Part shown: piece by piece, positions 13,558 through 16,598 of the stretch
Layout: every line of letters starts with the position of its first letter
Numbering within the stretch: position 1 is the first letter of the stretch
Source of the DNA: JAAYCB01 sp012744395
Lineage (GTDB): Bacteria; Planctomycetota; Planctomycetia; Pirellulales; Thermoguttaceae
Reading direction: 5' to 3'
DNA: 16,598 nucleotides
NCBI GenBank assembly: GCA_028703175.1
Contig: JAQVNJ010000132.1
Coordinates: 1-16,598, forward strand
Notes under the pieces: generated by a model
Told to the model about the DNA's origin: nothing
The model's input: only the letters and a program-made list of their open reading frames with translations
Database searches by the model: none
Made by a program: the position numbers and the translations under genes

Positions 13558-14913
13558 TTATCCGAGGTAGGCCTCTTGCTGGAGGAGCAGCTTCTGCACC
13601 TTGGGTACTTCCACGTCGCGCACGAGGCAGCCGTCCTTGACGGCCACGGCCGCGGCGGCGCCGGCCGCGTGGCCGGTGATGAAGCAGTTGGGGATCACCC
13701 GGATCAGGTCCGACATCAGCGGCTCGCCCGAAATGCACCGCCCGGCGGCCAGCAGGTTGTCGACGTTCTTGGGAACGAGCGCCCCGTAGGGAATCTGCCA
13801 CTCCTGGTGATCGCCGTTCCACGCGCCGCCGACGGCGACGACGTCGGGGAACCTGACGCCGCCGAGGACGTCGCTCATCTTGAGCCAGTGCAGCCCGTTG
13901 AGCACCCGGGTGATCCGCACGCCGAGCTGGGGCGCGGTCTCCATCAGGTAGACCTTCTCGTAGCCGGGCGTCTGGCGGAGCTTTTCCACATTCCGCCAGA
14001 TCAACCGCCGGGCATTCAGTTCGAGTTTCGTCAGCTCGGCGACGTCGAGCGCATCGATGTCAGGGCCTTGCATGTTGACCCAGCGGACGCCCGCAACGGG
14101 CGTGATGCTGCCGAGGAGCCGCGCCTCGGGTTTGGCGGCGTCCTTGGCCACCTGGTCGAGGTTGCCGATGCGGTGGACCAGTCCGGCGTGGTACTTGCGG
14201 CGTTCGTGGTCCGCGCCGGCGGCGCCGAACACGTCGCCGTCGCCGCTGGCGTCGACAACCACCTTGGCGAGGATCGCCTGGCGGCCCGACTTGCTCTCGA
14301 AGACCGCCCCGCGGACCGTGTTGCCCTCCATGATCGCATCGACGCCCCAGCAGTGGAGGAAGACGTCGAGCTCTTCCTCCATGACCATCTCGACCATCAC
14401 GTACTTCAGCGCCTCGGCGTCGACGGTCGGATTTCTGCCGGGCTGGCGGTTGCAGATGCCCCGGTCGAGCTTCTCCAGCCGCCGCATCATTTCTTCGCCG
14501 ATCCCCTGGCAGACCTGCTTCTTGCCGGTCACGATATGGCCGATGACGATCAGCACGAGCCCGCCGGTCCAGAGGCCGCCGAGATGCCCGTAACGCTCGA
14601 CCAGGGTCACCCTGACGCCGGCTCGCTTTGCCGCCAGCGCGGCGACGACGCCCGCCGGCCCCCCGCCGACGACCAGCACATCGGTCTCGTGAAGCAGCGC
14701 CAGTTGCCGCTCGGGCTGGATCACCTTGCCGTCGCGGAGGATCGCCGGCGGATGGTCCGGCCCGGCCACCCGGACGCCCCTGGGGGCGTCCTTCCGCTGC
14801 GCCGGATCGGCGCAGGCCGGTCCGCTTCCGGCCAGCGCGCCCGCGCCCGTCGCCAGGCCCGTTGCACCCAACACACGCATCCAGTCGCGCCGCGTCATTC
14901 GTTTTGGATCCAT
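13558..14913 (-). CDS. Tat-exported FAD-dependent oxidoreductase
   Basis: This 451-residue protein has a twin-arginine signal (TRRDWMRVLGATG, residues 7-19, then a small-residue hydrophobic stretch). The dinucleotide-binding fold begins VLVVGGGPAGVVAAL (79-93), followed by ERYGHLGG (106-113). A C-terminal FAD contact reads ITGHAAGAAAAVA. It belongs to the broad FAD_oxidored group common in planctomycetes, whose substrates are mostly unknown; sugars or organic acids are possible. The ATG at 14913 is preferred because GGGAG lies 6 nt upstream, although the open frame continues further 5'. It is the first gene of a pair with the membrane Fe-S protein, and the shared export/membrane location suggests the flavin hands electrons to it. 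Confidence 0.88.
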   Translation of the reverse strand: MDPKRMTRRDWMRVLGATGLATGAGALAGSGPACADPAQRKDAPRGVRVAGPDHPPAILRDGKVIQPERQLALLHETDVLVVGGGPAGVVAALAAKRAGVRVTLVERYGHLGGLWTGGLVLIVIGHIVTGKKQVCQGIGEEMMRRLEKLDRGICNRQPGRNPTVDAEALKYVMVEMVMEEELDVFLHCWGVDAIMEGNTVRGAVFESKSGRQAILAKVVVDASGDGDVFGAAGADHERRKYHAGLVHRIGNLDQVAKDAAKPEARLLGSITPVAGVRWVNMQGPDIDALDVAELTKLELNARRLIWRNVEKLRQTPGYEKVYLMETAPQLGVRITRVLNGLHWLKMSDVLGGVRFPDVVAVGGAWNGDHQEWQIPYGALVPKNVDNLLAAGRCISGEPLMSDLIRVIPNCFITGHAAGAAAAVAVKDGCLVRDVEVPKVQKLLLQQEAYLG

Positions 14914-15005
14914 TGCCGTCTCCCAACCACGATTGTTGTCGATCGAGTACGAACGCTCGGCCAGGCCGCCGCCGGGCGAGGCGCTGCCGACCCTGAGGAA
15001 CTGAA

Positions 15006-15034
15006 AGTCTAAATCCAGACGCGGCGCAACGCAA
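15006..15034 (-). promoter_or_regulatory. candidate promoter for the FAD oxidoreductase / Fe-S pair
   Basis: On the minus strand TTGCGT (15029-15034), a 17-base spacer and TAGACT (15006-15011) fit a sigma70 promoter with a good -10 box (T, A, A and T kept) and a weak -35. The leader would be about 85 nt. Confidence 0.3.
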
Positions 15035-15063
15035 CCGCCGGCCGGAAAGAGCCTCCTGCCAGC

Positions 15064-15092
15064 TTGACCGCGCGAGGCATTCGGGCTATGGT
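15064..15092 (+). promoter_or_regulatory. candidate sigma70-type promoter for the NagB-like gene
   Basis: TTGACC (15064-15069), 17 bases, TATGGT (15087-15092) is a good match to the consensus with ideal spacing. The start would be near 15099, about 55 nt before the ATG at 15155. It is divergent from the 15006-15034 candidate. Confidence 0.5.
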
Positions 15093-15138
15093 GCCCAGAG
15101 CCCCTATCCACGCGGTGGCGGCCCCCTGAAATCGCGTT

Positions 15139-15144
15139 AAGGAG
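15139..15144 (+). promoter_or_regulatory. ribosome binding site that decides the NagB-like start
   Basis: AAGGAG ends one base before the ATG at 15146, too close to serve it. It lies 7 nt before the GTG at 15152 and 10 nt before the ATG at 15155, so translation should begin at one of these. Confidence 0.65.
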
Positions 15145-15154
15145 AATGCCCGTG

Positions 15155-16147
15155 ATGTCAGCCAAGCACCGAGTCCCCACGTTCAGCCTGGCCGCGCCCG
15201 AGCCGCTTGACGAACGGATGGCGAACGGCGCCCAGGTCTACGTCTACCCCGACGCGGAGCAGATGGGCCTGGCGACTGCCGTGAATATCGCTGCGCACCA
15301 GATGCGGCTGTTCCAGGAGCGGGGCGCGAGCAGCATGATGGTGATGGCCGCGCCGTCGGCCTTCGCGTTCTACCGGGCATATCAGAACCTGGTTTTTTCT
15401 TCGCCGGCGCTCCAACGCGCGCTCTACGAGACGCAGATTTTCCAGTTCGACGACTACGCGCTGCCGGTGCATCACCCGGTCTCGTTCCGCTTCCTGTTGA
15501 TGGAGCGTTTTCTCTCTCCGATCGCGCGGTTCTGCGACCCGCGCAAAGTCCACCTGTTCCAGGCCGACGCCCCGGACGCGGACAGGGCCTGCCGCGAGTA
15601 CGGCGAGGCGATCCTCAGCGCGGGTCCGGACTTGCAGGTCAAGGGCGTCGGCGAGGATGGGCATTGGGGGTTCCACCAGCCGGGCATCCCGCTTGACGAG
15701 GCGCCCAAGTTCATCCGCGTGAAGCTCTCGGAGGCGAACATCGCGCAGCAAATGCGCGATCACCCGAACCTCTTCCCCGCGCCGGACCGGGTGCCGCAAT
15801 ACGCCTACACGGCGAACGTGCCGCTGTTCCTGCGGACACGCGTGCTGATTGAAGACAACGTGCCGCAGCCGAGCAAGGCCTTCGCCGTGCTCGCCGCCTA
15901 CGGCAACGACGTGGTGAAAGACCGTGTTCCCTCCAGCGCGCTGAAGGGCCACCCGGGCGCGGTCGTCCGCCTCACGTCGGCCTCGGCGTGGGCGCTGCTG
16001 GAATACCGCGCCCGCGGCGTCGTCAGCAGCGACATGCTCCGCCGCCTCGACGCATCGCTGAGCGGCTTCGAGACCCACCGGATCGGCCAGTCCATCGAGA
16101 TGATCCGCAAGACGCTGGCGGAGATGGAGATTCCGGTCGAGGGCTAG
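15155..16147 (+). CDS. NagB-fold glucosamine-6-phosphate deaminase/isomerase relative
   Basis: About 330 residues, somewhat longer than E. coli NagB (266). Family landmarks are FDDYALP (98-104, matching the MDEYVGL region with catalytic Asp72), GVGEDGHWGFHQPG (164-177, matching VGxDGHIAFNEP) and PSKAFAVLAAYG, matching the SQKALAL region. In E. coli NagB the Asp141-His143-Glu148 group opens the sugar ring; here Asp168 and His170 are kept but the Glu position is Gln175. The phosphate loop normally TGSTP is replaced by MAAPSAFAF. A normal deaminase reaction is therefore doubtful, and a changed substrate or a non-catalytic sugar-binding role is possible. The gene stands alone with its own promoter candidate, divergent from the FAD gene. 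Confidence 0.8.
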   Translation: MSAKHRVPTFSLAAPEPLDERMANGAQVYVYPDAEQMGLATAVNIAAHQMRLFQERGASSMMVMAAPSAFAFYRAYQNLVFSSPALQRALYETQIFQFDDYALPVHHPVSFRFLLMERFLSPIARFCDPRKVHLFQADAPDADRACREYGEAILSAGPDLQVKGVGEDGHWGFHQPGIPLDEAPKFIRVKLSEANIAQQMRDHPNLFPAPDRVPQYAYTANVPLFLRTRVLIEDNVPQPSKAFAVLAAYGNDVVKDRVPSSALKGHPGAVVRLTSASAWALLEYRARGVVSSDMLRRLDASLSGFETHRIGQSIEMIRKTLAEMEIPVEG

Positions 16148-16212
16148 TGCGGCCAGCCCAGCCAGAGAATGGGCGGCGGCGCAGCCGATCGAGATGACGG
16201 GGCCGGGACTTC

Positions 16213-16252
16213 TTGTTTTCACCGGCGCCCCGTCGCGGTGTGTTGAAAACAA
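16213..16252. repeat. imperfect hairpin after the NagB-like gene
   Basis: TTGTTTTCA (16213-16221) is exactly complementary to TGAAAACAA (16244-16252), and the inner CCG/CGG (16222-16224 with 16236-16238) extends the stem across a 5 nt bulge. No T-run follows on the plus strand, so it is not a standard terminator. It could be a 3' mRNA structure or a repeat end. Confidence 0.5.
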
Positions 16253-16442
16253 AGACTCCCGACTCGTTTATTCGTCGCTTCTCTGGTTCATGAGAAACAA
16301 CAGTGCCACAAACTCGACTGCCGACAGGGCGGTCAGGCTCATCGCGCTTTGGGCCGCCTTGCACGATACGATCATCGGCGCCCTGGAAGATGGATTGGGC
16401 CAGCGCTGACTCCGCGATATCCTCTACCGGCCCCTGTTCGAA

Positions 16443-16460
16443 GCTGGCCGAAAGGCCGGC
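16443..16460. terminator. small GAAA-loop hairpin, doubtful terminator
   Basis: GCTGGCC-GAAA-GGCCGGC is a 7 bp stem (one G-T pair) closed by a GNRA tetraloop. It lies 295 nt after the NagB-like stop and is not followed by a T-run, so termination is only a possibility. Confidence 0.25.
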
Positions 16461-16540
16461 GGCCTAGGGTTTGTAACTTCTCAATAATCCCGTGAAATTG
16501 GTCTTTACTTGGAGGGCGGTTTTGGTGTTTCTTGTGGTAC

Positions 16541-16598
16541 ATGGATGGAGCCAAGCCGATCACAATTGCCGGAATCGAGGTGCCGCCGGAGCAACGGA
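16541..16598 (+). CDS. start of a probable succinylglutamate desuccinylase/aspartoacylase-family gene
   Basis: Only 19 codons are inside the window: MDGAKPITIAGIEVPPEQR. The pattern of a short polar start, then I-x-I-A-G-x-E-V-x-P-x-x-R, resembles the N-terminus of succinylglutamate desuccinylase/aspartoacylase-like zinc hydrolases, but too little is visible for certainty. No strong ribosome site precedes the ATG; GGAGGG at 16511-16516 is too far upstream. It is cut by the window edge, not truncated. Confidence 0.4.
   Translation, partial: MDGAKPITIAGIEVPPEQR

Larger units (their letters stand above)
16148..16540. other. intergenic region after the NagB-like gene
   Basis: About 390 bases without a supported gene. 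Short frames exist, for example 16290-16409 on plus and about 35 codons near 16267-16374 on minus ending FVALLFLMNQRSDE, but they overlap each other and have no ribosome site I trust. Two hairpins are present (16213-16252 and 16443-16460). Base composition is lower in GC than the flanking genes around 16240-16320 and 16470-16540. Confidence 0.4.

Noticed and set aside
13180..15012. 610-codon open frame on the plus strand
   Set aside because: Antisense to the FAD oxidoreductase and the start of the Fe-S gene, with no family features.
16194..16409. 71-codon plus-strand frame after the NagB-like gene
   Set aside because: It spans a hairpin, has no ribosome site at its start, and its minus-strand counterpart looks equally plausible; neither is supported.

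Overview
The window is GC-rich and densely coded. It looks like a piece of a planctomycete chromosome, most likely Pirellulales-like or a related uncultured lineage. This rests on the gene mix: a short secreted ceramidase-like protein, a BNR-4 protein, a formylglycine-type sulfatase, a Tat-exported FAD oxidoreductase, long antisense shadow frames, and short dispersed repeats of a kind common in such genomes. No rRNA, tRNA, CRISPR array or intact insertion sequence was seen. The organism assignment is inference from gene content only.

Layout. 1-991 (minus): 5' part of a secreted BNR-4 protein that runs off the left edge. 1328-3259 (minus): a RecQ helicase of the long subfamily, with its Zn cysteines far from the helicase core. 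3531-4901 (plus): secreted ceramidase-like protein, divergent from recQ. 5206-6492 (plus): glutamate dehydrogenase. 6545-9724 (plus): a very large protein joining a GAF-like N-terminus, the ATP-grasp (PPDK_N) part of PEP synthase and a C-terminal nucleotidyltransferase. 9721-9963: two tandem copies of a ~113 bp repeat, then a perfect 12 bp hairpin at 10061-10086. 10262-10609 (plus): a variant PII signalling protein. 10712-12289 (plus): heparan-N-sulfatase-like sulfatase. 12249-13535 (minus): membrane Fe-S protein that looks like NapH fused to NapG, overlapping the sulfatase tail to tail. 13558-14913 (minus): Tat-exported FAD oxidoreductase, upstream partner of the Fe-S gene. 15155-16147 (plus): NagB-fold sugar-phosphate isomerase/deaminase relative with an altered active site. 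16541-16598 (plus): first codons of a probable succinylglutamate desuccinylase/aspartoacylase-family gene cut by the right edge.

How the genes may work together. (i) gdh, the ATP-grasp/nucleotidyltransferase fusion and the PII gene all point to nitrogen/carbon status. PII keeps the tyrosine that GlnD uridylylates in other bacteria, and the neighbouring giant protein carries a nucleotidyltransferase of unknown target. This is the best candidate for an undescribed system here, but the link rests on proximity only. (ii) The FAD oxidoreductase and the four-cluster membrane Fe-S protein form a tight two-gene operon that could pass electrons between a periplasmic oxidation and the quinone pool. (iii) The sulfatase, BNR-4 protein, ceramidase-like protein and NagB-like protein fit a polysaccharide- or glycan-scavenging lifestyle, but they are not one operon.
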